64,000 bases of DNA from Margaritifera margaritifera (GCA_029931535.1 JAQPZY010000853.1:186001-250000), one strand, 5' to 3'; positions 14,213-27,002 are shown, counted from the stretch's first letter. Translations and numbers: made by a program. Notes: generated by a model not told the origin, from the letters alone.

Positions 14213-15920
14213 AGAAAACCAAAAAAAAACAAAAAAACTATTTATTTATATTCTTTAAGCTGTGTGGACCTATACCAGTATGTTCATAAAGAATATCAAA
14301 AAATAGTCATGTTGACATGCTCTGTAGTCAAGGCAGATTGCCTTCAAGAATGGTGTGCTTTCCACTCATCATACACTTTTCAAACTATGTTAGCTTGTAA
14401 TTTAACCAACATATCATTAACAGCTAGCACTTTAGCACAAGGTAATTTTCTGGATATAGATAGAACATGAAAAATAAAAGTGGAACAAAAAGGATATGAT
14501 GTATTGCATATTAATGGAGTGGAGCAGAAATATAATAGAAAAGAATTTCTTGAGAACACATTAGCTAAGGCAGTACACAGACAATACAGGAGAAGACCAA
14601 ACTAAACGTAAATCAGACAGAATATTATCAGCTGAACAATTAAAAACATCTTTGCATAATGATGGAAAACGTAATTGGTAAACATTTGTTCCTGAACAGG
14701 ACTGATGGTGGTGTATATCAATATTCTATTAGAATTGATCATATCATATAATCCAGAGTTACACTAATCATATATATTCTATACCTGGTACTCCACTACA
14801 TTGACCTAAAAATGTGAACAGAAAACTACAGAGCACAGACTTTATGAGATATACAGTCCAGTCTTGGCTGATATTATGTATTTTCTGATTCAATCCAATC
14901 ATTCTTAATTCAATTTGGTGGAGAAAAACATTCCAAAACTATACAAATCTATAGAAAGGAGTCCCATATGGCATCAAGGGATTTACTTTCTAGTCTTATG
15001 GTTTGCTCCAATTTCATTTTACTTGATTGATGTCTCTCTCAGTCTCTCCAGTCTGTGCTTGAGACAGATATATAACAAAAGTCGATTTTTATGGTTTTAT
15101 AGCTACATATATGAGGTAGTATGTACAAGCCTACAAAAATCTTAACAGCCAGAAAGAAAATCTATACAAATTGTCTAGATGTTAGTTGTCTGCCATTCTT
15201 GTCATACCAAAACCACAGGATTAGGCCAGTATTCCCAAAACACTTCTAGAGTATTTAACTCTGAGTCACTGCCTGTAATGGATTGTCCTTTGCAGCCCCC
15301 GTAAATGAATGAATGTCTTGAGTAAGAAAAATCTTACAAAAGTTTCAAGATAAACGACCATACAAAGAAATTTAGACTCCAACAATGCCACCAATTTTTC
15401 TCCACCTATTTAAGAATTTTTTCTTCATCCATAATAAAAATGTTATTTCAATGGAAGATAGGGCTTCAAAGAAAAAAGTGTTGAAAATTAATTTTATAAT
15501 GGTACAGATTCCAATGAAAAAATGTATTACCTCCTGATTTATCAATTTGTTCCTTCGTATCTAAAGAAACATTATTTAGAATGAGTACTATCTCTGTCAG
15601 GTCAGCACCCCCCCCCCCCCCCCATTGATTTTGAGGAAGAAAACCCATCTACACCAATTGAATTGCTTGTCTTGTAAGAATAAACTATGATGCTTTTAAG
15701 TCTCTAGATATAAAAATAGATTTTTGAGAGAAAGATCAACTAAAACACAATTTTAAAGGTTTTGTTGGTTTACTGAGAGGCTTGAATCATTTAACTGAGA
15801 TAAAGAAAGAAATAACTTCTCAAGATATTATCAGTGATATTTATTTAAGTCAATGGTGTGACAAGAATGACTCTTCATTTTACACCAAGACTGGACTTTA
15901 GTTAAAAGTCTTGAAATTTT

Positions 15921-15978
15921 ACTTACAGCCAATCAAAAGTGACTTTTCAAAAGTAAAATCCTTTTTGATTGGCTAAAA
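15921..15978. repeat. Short imperfect palindrome
   Basis: AGCCAATCAAAAGTGACTTT and the downstream complement (AAATCCTTTTTGATTGGCTA) form a stem of about 18 bases around a short AT-rich loop. It could be a decayed foldback element; there are no clear flanking repeats. Confidence 0.55.
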
Positions 15979-17642
15979 CAAAATCCTAAGCCAAACAGTT
16001 TTATGATCTTTTTGCCTACTTCTAATTTAAAATGGCACAGGACAAGTGGTGTATATTCATCATAACACAGCACAAATCGCACAATAAATGCTCATATGCT
16101 GTTTAGATTATAAAGCGCCACCATCCATGACTCAATATAAACAAAAAATGTTACTGCACAGTCTTGATTACCCAAACTCATAAGAGAACATGACAATAGT
16201 TTGAATAATCAGCAGTGTCTTTAACAGTGGACGTGTTCAAGAACATCACAGCAGTAAAAAAGAACATGGTGTAGAATCAGAAAACCCCATAATTTCAACA
16301 ATCAAGGTTTGGATATTTGAGTCTGCACTGCAACTATGGCTATTAAAAGCCTTATTATTAAATTTATTGTTTCATCTAAATTGACAGCATATTGTATGAC
16401 ACCATATACACAACAACAACAACATTTACAAGTTAGGGATCACTGAATCATGTGCAGATTGTCCCCAAATGTGACCAGCATTGACTCTGACATGCATATA
16501 TGTATCACAACACTTTGTCAGGGTTTTCAACAGTCACTTTATGTAAATAATGCAAATCAAGAATCAAAAATAAGAATGTATCTAAATAGGGCATCAGACT
16601 TGTGCTCTCGGATCATGAATGGTAAATAGATATGTTATAGCACATCTTTGTATTTTGACCAATATTGAATTGGCTCAGAAACCAGCCTTCGTCTGACTGG
16701 TCCAAAGCTTTAAAGTTTTGCTTACCATCCTCGATGTAAGTGGTTCTTTTTTTCATATGACCTTTTCAATCTGAATGTGGCATATACTTGCAACAGTATC
16801 ACCAAATAACATGACTACCAATTAAAATACAAGAAAATATGTTCACAATTGAAATTTTGCCATCGAGTCCTACAGTTGTAGACTCACTTAATATAGGCAT
16901 CCTTGATAAAAGAAGAATGAGAAAGTTAGGATTACTAAATAATTTATTCCAATAAAATTATCTTCTATAAAATATCAAATGTAAACATTTTTGCACTGTT
17001 TAAATTCTCTGTGATTTTTTAAATTTTAAATTCTTGAAATGGACAAGTGCAATTCTCCACAATAATAATATTTCAGTTGGGGCACTAATTACTTTGAATA
17101 ATTTGGAATTTTTAAAATAAAGTATGCAAAATCATAATTAGCATAAATATGACAGTAAAAAAAAGATAAAAACACTAAGAGAGGAAATCATTATCACAAA
17201 ATCTGATAAAAATTTTAACCAACTGACTTACTGAAAACATGTGCACCTTAAACTTACCCTAGAAAACAAATAAATCTACACTTAAAATCAGTTAAACAGC
17301 GATATCTTTTATCTTTAAATCTTAAATTTCAACCCTTTATAGTATCACTTTTTAGTCCATTAAACCATACTTAAACATTCAAGTTAACTTTTTTGAGCTA
17401 GTTTACGTTTTGTGGAAATATGAAACTGTTATATCACTACCATGTATAAATTTGTCATATCTGAACTAAAATGTTAAAAAGTCCCAAATAAACAGATGCA
17501 TTAATTAATTTGTTTAAGTTTTCTTGTAGACGAAAGCAATATTTTCTGCTTCGAGTGCTAGAGCAAAACATACATTTTACGATATTAATCCAAAGTATAC
17601 ATGTATATTTCATATTTTCCATAATGCAATAGGACTGTATAC

Positions 17643-17807
17643 CTGCAGAATCATGCTTGCCTTTCCCTTTATCCTTCCCCTTTTCTTTCTTCTTCTTCTT
17701 CTCATTCTCCTGAGAGGCTCCAAGCAGGGCAAAGATAATGCCAGTCTGAGAATTGACACCAACTGCAGTTGCCAACATTTTTCCGCTCCCTTCCATAACA
17801 TGTGTAC
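17643..17807 (-). CDS. ATP2B: PMCA calcium ATPase, coding exon 5 (residues 242-296, end of actuator domain and lysine-rich linker)
   Basis: This 165-base exon has acceptor TTTTTTTCAG. It reads [20 protein letters not shown] and [15 protein letters not shown], nearly identical to the PMCA consensus '[26 protein letters not shown]'. It then enters a very basic tract, [19 protein letters not shown]. In vertebrate PMCAs this is the variable linker before TM3 that contains splice site A and an acidic-phospholipid-binding region. The donor is GTATACAG, weaker than the others but in the same phase; reading through it reaches a TGA within 27 bases. I did not recognise the next exon (TM3 region) between here and position 1, so this is the last exon visible. 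The protein is therefore partial: about 297 of roughly 1,100-1,200 residues. Confidence 0.95.
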
Positions 17808-19903
17808 CTGAAAAAAAGTGTAGCATATCATGTACAGTGAAACCAGACTCAAAAGACCACTGTTTTGAAAATCCATCTGTCTATATAGGACAACCTAGGG
17901 ACAGCATTTGTCCCAAAAGAATCATTTGTTCTTTATGGACAGGTGTACTTTACATGCAAGTAATATGAAAGGGGTTCATAACAGACTTGTTGAACTCATA
18001 TAAATTAATGCTATTTCAATTAAAAAAAGCCACAATTAAATCTTATTTATTTGACTTTCCTACATTAAAAAGGAACTAAATTAAACTGCATGTTAAAAAC
18101 CTCAAACCTAGGTTTAAAGGTGGGTAAAAGGGATCAATATAAGAGAGAACTGTGAGCTTGATGCAAGCATATTATGTATTTTGGCACTTGCATAACTAAG
18201 TATTGTACAGCATCTGTTGGCTCTTCTTTCCTCTTGAACTCTGTCCATAGCCAAAACACTTCAACCAATGACCACATTCTATGAAAATAATTTTAAAAAA
18301 CCTACATGGCCACAGTAACTGTGGCATTTAAAGACCAACTATTCGATTTTTTTAAACTTTTTTACCCACTGCTTAAGACAGAATCAGTATCTAGAACATT
18401 ACAATGATTGCAATAGTAATCAAAGAGGACATGAAAGTGATTCTGGAATACAGAGAACTGAAGTTCTCTCCTTGCCTTCCAGAAAAGACCTGAGCACTAT
18501 TCAAAGGCATTGTATCAAACTGCTGCTCCAGTCAATATGGAATCAATGGCAATTGTGGGATCCAAAAAGCAAATACCCTCTCATCTCCCTCCATCCAAAG
18601 TTAAGTTGCAGTGTGGAGGATTTTTGTGGTGAAAGTGAAAATGATATCAAGTGCTGTTATCATATACATGTACCACCATTGCAATGTATCTTTGTTAGAT
18701 TCGATGCAACAACATCGAAAACAAATATAAATTGGCAGTACAGGATAGATTTGAGATACCCCACACAATTCAATGCAATACAGAGCATTAATACAGAGTA
18801 GCATGTTTACCATAATCAGCTGTGTCATCAACATTAGTACATTTCAACTGATGCATATTTGTCACATATAAATTGTAACAGTCTACTGCAATGGTCACTG
18901 GTGGAAAAGAAGAAAAAAAAACAATGGACTTTTCTGTGAGCCATAACCTTGGCCTTATGCTATTTGCTAATGTGGAAAAGTAGAAACATTGTGATATTAT
19001 TGTGACAGTATCATACAAGTGTGGAGATATCACAATACAACTTTAGGTTCATGATAACAGTACTGATTGCATCCAAAAGCAAAAGCACTTTTCTTTTCCA
19101 GCTTTTTTGGCTAAAGTAGTGGTAAGGACATTTCTTTAAATGCTGCATCAATCATCATGGCAAAAAATAATGAAGGATCATACAAGGTGACACAACTTAT
19201 CAATATTTAAAAGAAATGTCTGAGACTAATAAAAACATATTTCCATTAGCAGCTCAAGGTGATTAATTCATTTCTGCAGTTTCTACTTTTGGATATTATT
19301 ATTGTGTTCTGTATGACCACATTTGTCTTAAGAATCACACCTAGGTCTTGTTCCATTACAGTCTAATACTTGTCCTGACTGAGTATTCTGAGCACTTGTA
19401 CCTGCTAAATAATCAGAACAACTATGCCAGACACCCAATTTGCTGCCTGAAAAATCTTTTGGCACTGAAGACTTGATAATGATTATCTATATTTTTTCAC
19501 ATTCTCTGCCGAAAATTCTACTTCTGGCCACTGGCAATCATAGAGCCTGATGCTGATCAATGTTTCACCGTTTTTGTGCAAACAGTGACCAATGGTCAGT
19601 AATTAGCTTTTTGGAGCATTTTGCAAAGACAGAAATTCTTCATTGTGAAGTTTATTATTCAGCCTTGCATGTTGTACATATTGGTGCCTTCCTAAACTTC
19701 ATTTCCACATAACTTTTTTTTTTTACTTCTCAGGACTTTTATCAACAGCAACTGCTGGGAATGTAATTCTAATGACAACAGAAAACTTGCATCCCTGCAC
19801 ATCTATCATATTCAACAGGATTCTTTAGTGTAAAAGGGACACAGAAATTTTGCAGATTATGGTGCCTTGCCTGCCATCTTTGCCATGATATAAACTCCTT
19901 GTA

Positions 19904-20070
19904 CAGTGGTCCCTCACTATAAAGCACCTCAGTGTAACACAGTCCCTGATATAACAGGGGTATAGTCACGGATAACGTCATACTGCTCGATGCAATTTTC
20001 CAATGCAATGTACTCCATTATTTGCTGAACTTGTCTATAACACAAGTACACTTTTATGACTCCCTTGAAC
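19904..20070 (+). mobile_element. pogo/Tc1-like terminal fragment
   Basis: TA followed by CAGTGGTCCCTCACTATAAA and GCACCTCAGTGTAACACAGT resembles the ends of 'CAGTGG.CCCTC..TATAA' elements. The right border is uncertain. Confidence 0.4.
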
Positions 20071-20268
20071 AGCATCATAGAAAACTAATTAATGTGATTT
20101 TCAAAAAATGTTTGCATAAAATCTTATCAGTGATGACAACCATGCAGTAGCCACCATGTCTCACTATCTTTTAAATGCAGGTTAGTCAATAAAAAGACAC
20201 TGTAGGTACAGCACTACCTTAGAATACAAAAGTAGAAAATACAGCTTGCTCTGAATTTCTTTGACCAA

Positions 20269-20397
20269 CTGTGTATACTGGCTTATAAGTCGGGTCCAAA
20301 TGCAAACAACACAGACCCTGATCTGCTGTCGCATAATATGCTGGCAGATCAGGATTTATGTTCTTTGTTCTACTAAACAAAGCGAGTATATTTGGTA
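20269..20397 (+). mobile_element. Two-hairpin TIR element, internally deleted (one hairpin left)
   Basis: The left TIR (GTATACTGGCTTATAAGTCG) and hairpin A are present. The spacer stops at TTCTACTAAACAAA and jumps to the right-end remnant GCGAGTATATTTGGTA. Hairpin B and most of the right TIR are missing, giving about 129 bases instead of about 215. Confidence 0.7.
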
Positions 20398-20474
20398 TAT
20401 ACTATGCACAAAAGTCAGCAACACTTGTGTGAAATTTGAAACACTGTGAATTAAGAATGAAACTGAACAAATAT

Positions 20475-20691
20475 TACCAAATATACTCACTTATAAGTCA
20501 AACTGCAAACTCCACAGACCCAGATCTGTCGTCGCATAAGTTGCTGGCAGATCAGGGGCTATGCAGTTATTTCGGAGTTATCAGTAGAACAAACAAGGCT
20601 GATCCTGCTCTGCCAGCACACTATACAACAGCAGATCAGGGCCTATGTTGTTTACAGTTGTACTCAACTTACAAGCGAGTATATATGGTAA
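20475..20691 (-). mobile_element. Two-hairpin TIR element, copy 4 (reverse orientation)
   Basis: It starts TACCAAATATACTCACTTAT and ends GCGAGTATATATGGTA. Hairpin B comes first (CACAGACCCAGATCTG), then the reversed spacer, then hairpin A. It lies only 77 bases from the deleted copy, in opposite orientation. Confidence 0.88.
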
Positions 20692-21060
20692 CCCTACATT
20701 TTTACACTTGATACCAGATGTTGGGAGAAAATGTATAGTCTGACCTTTTACAAAGTCTACAGTGTACATTTTCTTTGCATATCTTGCTTTTACATACATA
20801 CAAAAACATTCAATTTTCAACCAATGAATTCTGATGCTTCATTCAAATGTTTTAATTTTTCTGTGCATGGTACATTTTCAAAGACATAATAGCTTTAAGG
20901 AGGCATCAACTTTTCAAAGGCTTCTAAAATATTGTAGGCATTAACTAATCTAAACAGAATGATCCATACTTGGAGACAGATATTTATCTAAGAGTAGCAC
21001 AAGACAATGAATACCAACCCATTAAGTTTTAAGTGATTTTGGATTGCTTTGATACTAGGC

Positions 21061-21274
21061 TACCGTTTATACTCATGTATAGAGTCCAACTTCAAACAAG
21101 AGATATTGATCTGCCTTCTTATAATGTGCTGGCAGTTCAGGTTCTATGTTGTTTGTTCTACTGATTACTCGAACAAACTGCAGAGACCCAGATCTGCCAG
21201 CATATTATGTGAAGGCTAATATGGGTCTCTGCAGTTTGCAGTTGGATTCGACTTATAAGTGAGTGTATACGGCA
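21061..21274 (+). mobile_element. Two-hairpin TIR element, copy 5
   Basis: The left end is TACCGTTTATACTCATGTAT and the right end is GAGTGTATACGGCA. Hairpin A is degraded on its left arm (AGAGATATTGATCTGC); hairpin B is well preserved (CAGAGACCCAGATCTGCC paired with its complement). Confidence 0.88.
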
Positions 21275-21435
21275 TGTAAAAATATTCATTTTTTCAAAAG
21301 TTAATTACTCCAAGATTTCATCAGAGATAATCCTTAAATACTGAGTCTATTCATGTGCATCATGTACTCAACTGTGGTCAGCGTACACCAAGATCTGATG
21401 TCACATAATGCATTAGCCTGGGCCAAACGGCCTGC

Positions 21436-21469
21436 TTTGGCTTTTATTGCTATGCAATGAAAAGCCAAA
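21436..21469. repeat. Compact inverted repeat
   Basis: TTTGGCTTTTATTGC and GCAATGAAAAGCCAAA pair over 15 bases with one bulge and a loop of three bases (TAT). It lies about 160 bases past the hairpin element at 21061-21274. Confidence 0.7.
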
Positions 21470-21999
21470 TCTGGACTGGAGAAAAAATAAAAATGAAAAA
21501 AAATGAATTTTAGGTCGCTAGATGGTGCTGTGAGCTGTGACTATGGTAAATAAAATTAATAATGAAAACAAAGCATGCCAATTCACAAATTTAATATGAA
21601 AAGTAGGTAAAAATTATATTAGTTCGAAAGAGTGTTGCAAGTACAATTTATTTGTAGATTTGCATAGTGTTACTTTTGACCTCATGCAAGTTATAACATT
21701 ATAATCTTGATAATAAGGATTTTTAGAGAGATGAGATCAAAATGTCCACTTGATGTAAACCATTTGTAAGGGGTTGCATTTTTTGCAGTTTACTTCCCAG
21801 ACTGATACCTGTTATGCAGATACAGTCTGGGCAAACCAAGAGTAGACCAGGGTCTACAATGTTCACTCAAAAATTATAGAAAGAGACCCGTTTGTTTGGC
21901 CTACTTGTTATTTAGCTAGAATAGACATACATAAAAATTTTAACACTGAGATTAATCTTGGGTGTGGACAGACAACCATGTGCCCAGACACCACAGTGA

Positions 22000-22090
22000 T
22001 CACCATGTCAAATACCAGCCAACAAAGACTGCCATCACATAATGTGATTACAAATCCAAGTCTAAGCTGCTTGCCTGTGGGTATACACTA
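22000..22090. repeat. Possible hairpin-element scrap
   Basis: ACTGCCATCACATAATGTGA and a nearby AAGTCTAAGCTGCTTGCCTG resemble half a hairpin. There are no TIRs. Confidence 0.3.
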
Positions 22091-22757
22091 TAGAGGATAA
22101 CATATGATAACATCTCTCAAAGGCCTGAAAATTACTCTGAACACACACCATGAAGACTTTATTATTTCTGTCATACCCAAGGCTCTGGCACTAATTAGAA
22201 TATCAACAATTGAAAGTGTTAGTGTATTATGGACAACCTTTCCGCATCATTATACAATAATATAATTTCGACTTGATATCTCTGTTTTTCCCTGATAATC
22301 TGGCCAGATGGGTCTAAAATAAGAGTTCTGCAGAACATGGTGTCTCACCCGCAACCTTGCAATGACTGCTATAACTGACTTGAAATAACAAATTTGAAAA
22401 AAGTTTAAAATAAAATCTTAACACAGATGTGGCAGCCACCATCACCATCGCTGTTGCCAATGGAAAAGTGATACTTGTGTTTCACTATGCTGTCACAGGT
22501 GAGATAACAAAATAATTTACATTGGAGAAATTTTGTTTCACACTCTTAAGTTTAATGGTAAATCTGAATGGAAAACCAATAAATGCAATGATCCCTCCAT
22601 GGAAAAAAAATTGATATTGCTGTAATCCAGATGTCAGAAAACAAGAATCCAGGTTTTGTCCAAAACATTAAAACCCAAAACTTCCAAAAAATCGCATTAT
22701 GCAGAATTTAGGGAATTTTCACAAAATTTAGTATCACAGCTCTAACTGGTAACATAC

Positions 22758-22883
22758 CTGACAGCATCATTGGATCTGTGTTTTCTCCCTTTTTGACATG
22801 GTCAGACTCTCCGGTCAATGAGCTTTCATCAATCTTCAAATCATTACTTTGTATTATAATACCATCTACCGGCAATAAATCAC
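22758..22883 (-). CDS. ATP2B: PMCA calcium ATPase, coding exon 4 (residues 200-241, TGES loop)
   Basis: This 126-base exon has acceptor TATTGCAG and donor GTATGTTA. It reads [20 protein letters not shown], then [20 protein letters not shown] and LSG. It holds the actuator-domain TGES motif (residues 223-226), whose Glu is needed for dephosphorylation in all P-type ATPases, and the invariant '[10 protein letters not shown]'. Both ends split Gly codons after base one, so its length is a multiple of three and skipping it would keep frame but remove the catalytic loop. The match to family sequence is continuous with the flanking exons. Confidence 0.97.
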
Positions 22884-23879
22884 CTGCAATACAAAGACAG
22901 AGAAATTAAATCTATATACAGTACTTTGACCTTGACCTAGAAAAAAACAACAACATAAAACAGATTTTTAAAAAGAGTATGAAACATAATGAGTGTGCAT
23001 AATATCAATAAATCAGTTGTGACAGTAATAAAACAAGAACCGAATTTGAAGCCATTTTATTTCTTTTATAATAATTTTTCCAAAGCAAGTACAAATTACC
23101 TTATCCTCATTTCCTGCCTCAATCATAATATAACAAGCAAAGGCAAATGAAATTCAGAAGATTTTAATTAATTACATATTCTTACTGTAATATGAACCTA
23201 ACTGCTAAAGTTGTTTTCAAATGTCATTGAGGATAGCACTTGATGCCGCATCTAAAAAAAACGTATAAGAAAAATGTCTAAGAAGAGTTCCTTTTATATT
23301 GGCTCTAATGATTTCATACCGTTCTGACCTCCGCTAAACCTGAGAGTACACATTCAACTCACTCTGACAAGGTCAAGGCATTCATATTGTTAAAACAACC
23401 ACCATGTTGTCTAATGGTTGTTCCCTCTATCAGGGTTGTGCATGCACGAACAGCTGAGTTGACTTCTGGTCATGTACCATTTCAGTAATTCATCTTAAAG
23501 GACTTTATTTGGATTCATAACAAGTTTTTAATTTTATTTTATTGTTTTTTTAAATTTATTAATTACAGATAGCATGATGTTTGCAAATTATGATGCAGAT
23601 AACAGTATCATGTAATCAAACAAGGGTGGTCACCCGTGAAGGGTTATACCAACTTCTACCCACTGCCACCTAGTACCACAAATTTACATTGTGAGTGCCT
23701 TGACCTTTTTAGAGTGAACTGAAGTTATATTGCTCACATAAAATGGAGTAAGGAAAGATATGAAATTATTTAAGCTCATATAAAAGGAATCCATTCTTGC
23801 CATTTACCAGTTGGTCTGAAATATATTGTTTGCTGCAGAATCAGATATCATTCTTAGTGCCATTTGAAAACAACTTTAA

Positions 23880-24000
23880 CACCATAAACCCAGATCTTTC
23901 AACACATCGTACAACAACAGTTCATTCTTATGATTTAAAGTGAAGGACATAGATCCTAATCTGCCATGCATTATGTGCTGGTAAATATGGGTCTTTATTA
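23880..24000. repeat. Degenerate two-hairpin element remnant
   Basis: ATAAACCCAGATCTTTCAAC, GACATAGATCCTAATCTGCC and ATTATGTGCTGGTAAATATG follow the family layout; the ends are lost. Confidence 0.5.
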
Positions 24001-24348
24001 CATACCAATTAAATATTGCATGGTGCATCTAGTGTTTGGTATGGATGCTCAATCCCTATTTTTATATCACACACCCAAACCAGAACTATTTAGACATTTT
24101 TTCAATGATGGTTATATTCTTTGATGAAACAAATTAAACCTTTTAGAAGTCCCAATTTGTTTTGTATTCCATTCATACTGCATAGCTAAAATATTTGGAA
24201 AGTATGTCATACATACAAAGTGTTTTGTTCTGAGTCATGGTAAAGAACTTATCTAATAATGGTGTATAAACACATCTTGGTCTGACATCCTCAACTTATC
24301 CCTACACCATATACAACTTGTTTTGCTGACTCAAATCTTAACATATAT

Positions 24349-24694
24349 ATCTCTCCCCTCATAATAACGTGGTAATTGAGGTCCATAATTGCTGAAAGCA
24401 TTATGTACCAAACTGCAGTATAGCAAGAACAGCGTTATGTATTGAACTATGGTATAGCAAGAACCACAAGTGCGCTGAACTGTGGTATAGCAGGAATGAT
24501 AGAATTTTTGTCAAAAAATAATGTTTTAAAAGGAATTAGCAAACAACATGTTGTTCTTCTTCAACCAATATTGTCATACATTTTACAGACAAATTCAAAT
24601 ACAATGGCTTAATTTTGGTCATGGGGTCCTTAGTGGTACAGTGTTATATCCAGAATTGCATTATAATGAAAGGTGTTATAAAGAGGGAGAGCTG
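24349..24694 (-). mobile_element. Short TIR element related to the 19.9-kb fragment
   Basis: The left end ATCTCTCCCCTCATAATAAC and the complement of the right end (CAGCTCTCCCTCTTTATAAC) are inverted repeats. The inside has three diverged repeats of GAACTATGGTATAGCAAGAA (24410-24500). TA is at the right flank. There is no coding capacity. Confidence 0.5.
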
Positions 24695-26689
24695 TATGTA
24701 GTTTTGTATACTATTCCCGGTTAAGTGTGCATCAAACACTGGTAAATACAGTATTTTGCAATGATTCATTTCAGCACTTAATGAAGATAGTACCTTCTTC
24801 ACTTCTACACATGATTTCAAGTAATGTGATAAACTAGAGCAAGAAGTTCCTATTATCATACTCGTTCTAATTTAACATTTTTTTTTTTTAATTCTGTAAA
24901 TTGAAAGTTGAAGAGGTCTGATGTGCAAATATGGTTATTTCAGGCAATTCAAGAGGTATCATTATGATACAATATTGAAAACACATTCATGACTTAAACA
25001 CAACATTAACATTGACACATGAAGTAAACAGCCAGTAAACAATTTGCTGACTGAAATTTCACCCGCCTTTTTTTCTTTTTCAAAACAGAAGAAACAGTTC
25101 TGAGCACCTGAAAATTCTGGTTTGAATTTAAAAATAAACACAACAAATATTTTTGAAATAAAGTTTGGTAGACTTGTAGTGTTTTCTCCAGGCTGCATTT
25201 TTTCACAGTAAAATTAGCAAGGGTGCAGGTGAACATCAGTAATATATCATTAAGGTGCATGAGAAATAGCCATCTATATCATTTGCTATCTTGTGCTCTG
25301 TGTTCCGAAGATTAGGCAAGTCCACTAAGTCATCATGATGCCTGATTTTATCACTCAGTTGATGCAGCAAGCTTCTCACTGATCAAGATTGCTTCTGCTG
25401 TGATATAGCTCTAAAGTGAGCAAATCATGATCATTAAAAAAATGTAACTTTTCCGTTATGAATACTTAAGTCATTGTAGGTGACCATGACTGATATAAAT
25501 GCAAGTAACATATGAATTTAGAGATCATAGCAAACGAATGAATTTAAATTAATGACCATGACCATGGGGACTTTTCCTCTGCATCTTAGAACAGTATTGC
25601 AAGTGATAGTTCAGTCGATCATGCATAAAGAATATGCAAAAAAATGGAACAATCACACTTCTTATATTCTGAATTTAAAAATCTGGCTTCTGAAATGACC
25701 AAAGATAAAATAAGATTTCATTTTGAAAACAGCTGCGCAGCATTTTTAAAGAAAACAATCATAACAGAGCGACTGTATGTGCAGGCAGTGTTATTTCACT
25801 TCTAATGTACCAGTATCTGTACTGTAGAAATTATTATACTGAATAAGAACATGTAATAATAATTTAACAATAATTTAGTATTTTATTTTCAAAGAGAACT
25901 ACTGGTATGATAATGTGATAATTTAGGTGATGTAATAAGCAAGTAACAAGTACAAAATCAAATAATAGGCAGGGTCCTTTGAAAGTGCAAAAGACCCAAT
26001 AAACTTTACCCAGTGATCCTTTTGGATCCCTTTTCTTGGAAAGTTTGAGAAAAGCCTGAACTTTCTTCTTCGAGTTATTTCCCAGCACATTAATCATGAA
26101 ACTGAAGTGAAGCACAGAATTTTAAAAAATGGCACTGCTTGATTTTCATTGATGCCTTCACATGAAAGTTGAAACATACATAATCAATAAGTAATAAAAT
26201 CTGCACGAGTCTCTTTTCAAATCCATTTCCACCCCACCCCACCCCTTTCAAATATCAATACCAACAATGATCACCCATAATAGGCCAGACTGAGGCACAA
26301 TTTCAAGATGAAATATGTGTTCAAACCACCACCATTACTATTGTACAATTTCTAGCCAAGACAGAAGTTAACAATTACATCTTTGGGAGATTCCAAAATA
26401 TACAGCAGTATAGTATTTAAAAAAACTATGAACAGGAAAATTTTTCAGTTAGTGGACTCTGACAATAGCTTTCCATAATAATATTTCTGAATTCAAGGTT
26501 TGTGGGAAATGAGGACTGATTTGTGGGCAATGGGGATAGATTTGGTTTGGTTAATAAAAGAATATACAGCTGTCAAAGTTTTCCCAAAATCTCCATGCGC
26601 ATTTATTAAGTAAAATAATATCAAAACATTTGGGCTACTGTCAACATAATTCATGCATACTGTATGTGAATTGTATATCAACAAGAAAG

Positions 26690-26901
26690 TACCGTATATA
26701 CTCGCATATAAGTCAGATCCAATGTAAACTGCAGAGACCCATCTGCTGTCGCATAATGCGGCAGTAGATCTGGATGTATGCAGTTTGTTAGGCTTAATCA
26801 GCAGAAGAAACAACGCAGACCCTGATCTGCAGGTGCCTTTTGCAACCACAGCTCAGAGTCTATGTTGTTCAAAGTTGGACCTGACTTGTGAGCATATAAT
26901 G
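26690..26901 (-). mobile_element. Two-hairpin TIR element, copy 6 (reverse orientation)
   Basis: The intact end TACCGTATATACTCGCATAT is on the left; the right end is decayed (GTGAGCATATAATGA). Hairpin B comes first, then hairpin A. It lies about 100 bases left of the two adjacent SINEs. Confidence 0.85.
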
Positions 26902-27002
26902 AGAATTGTTTTGTTTTTCAAAGGATCACTTTTCTTAAAAGTGTAAATGTGTCTTTTTCCTGTTTATCAAACCATGATAAAATCTTGCATCTTTTCTAAA
27001 TC

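Larger units (their letters stand above)
1..17642 (-). other. PMCA intron after exon 5 (more than 17.6 kb, continues past the window)
   Basis: Looking on the minus strand for the expected next PMCA segments (KKEKSVLQGKL, LAVQIGKAGL, the TM3 region), I found none. No other gene is recognisable. The content is AT-rich intron with the repeats listed separately: a diverged block at 1.08-1.64 kb, a pogo-like element at 3.2 kb, a two-hairpin element at 3.7 kb, short tandem repeats at 6.3 kb, the 45-bp satellite at 12.0-13.0 kb, a second hairpin element at 13.6 kb and a SINE tail at 14.1 kb. In 7.4-9.9 kb and 14.5-17.6 kb I see only simple AT-rich sequence, homopolymer runs and one palindrome near 15.9 kb. 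Confidence 0.6.
17808..22757 (-). other. PMCA intron between exons 4 and 5 (4,950 bases)
   Basis: This intron contains a cluster of three two-hairpin elements (20.27, 20.48 and 21.06 kb), a pogo-like end at 19.9 kb and an inverted repeat at 21.44 kb. The stretches 17.9-19.9 and 21.5-22.7 kb have no gene I can recognise; a short hairpin-element remnant is visible near 22.02 kb. Confidence 0.7.

Noticed and set aside
1..17642. Further PMCA exons (TM3 and phosphorylation domain)
   Set aside because: I looked on the minus strand for KSVLQGKL, LAVQIGKAGL and CSDKTGTLT-type sequence and saw none; the exons must be beyond the left edge, or are too short for me to recognise.
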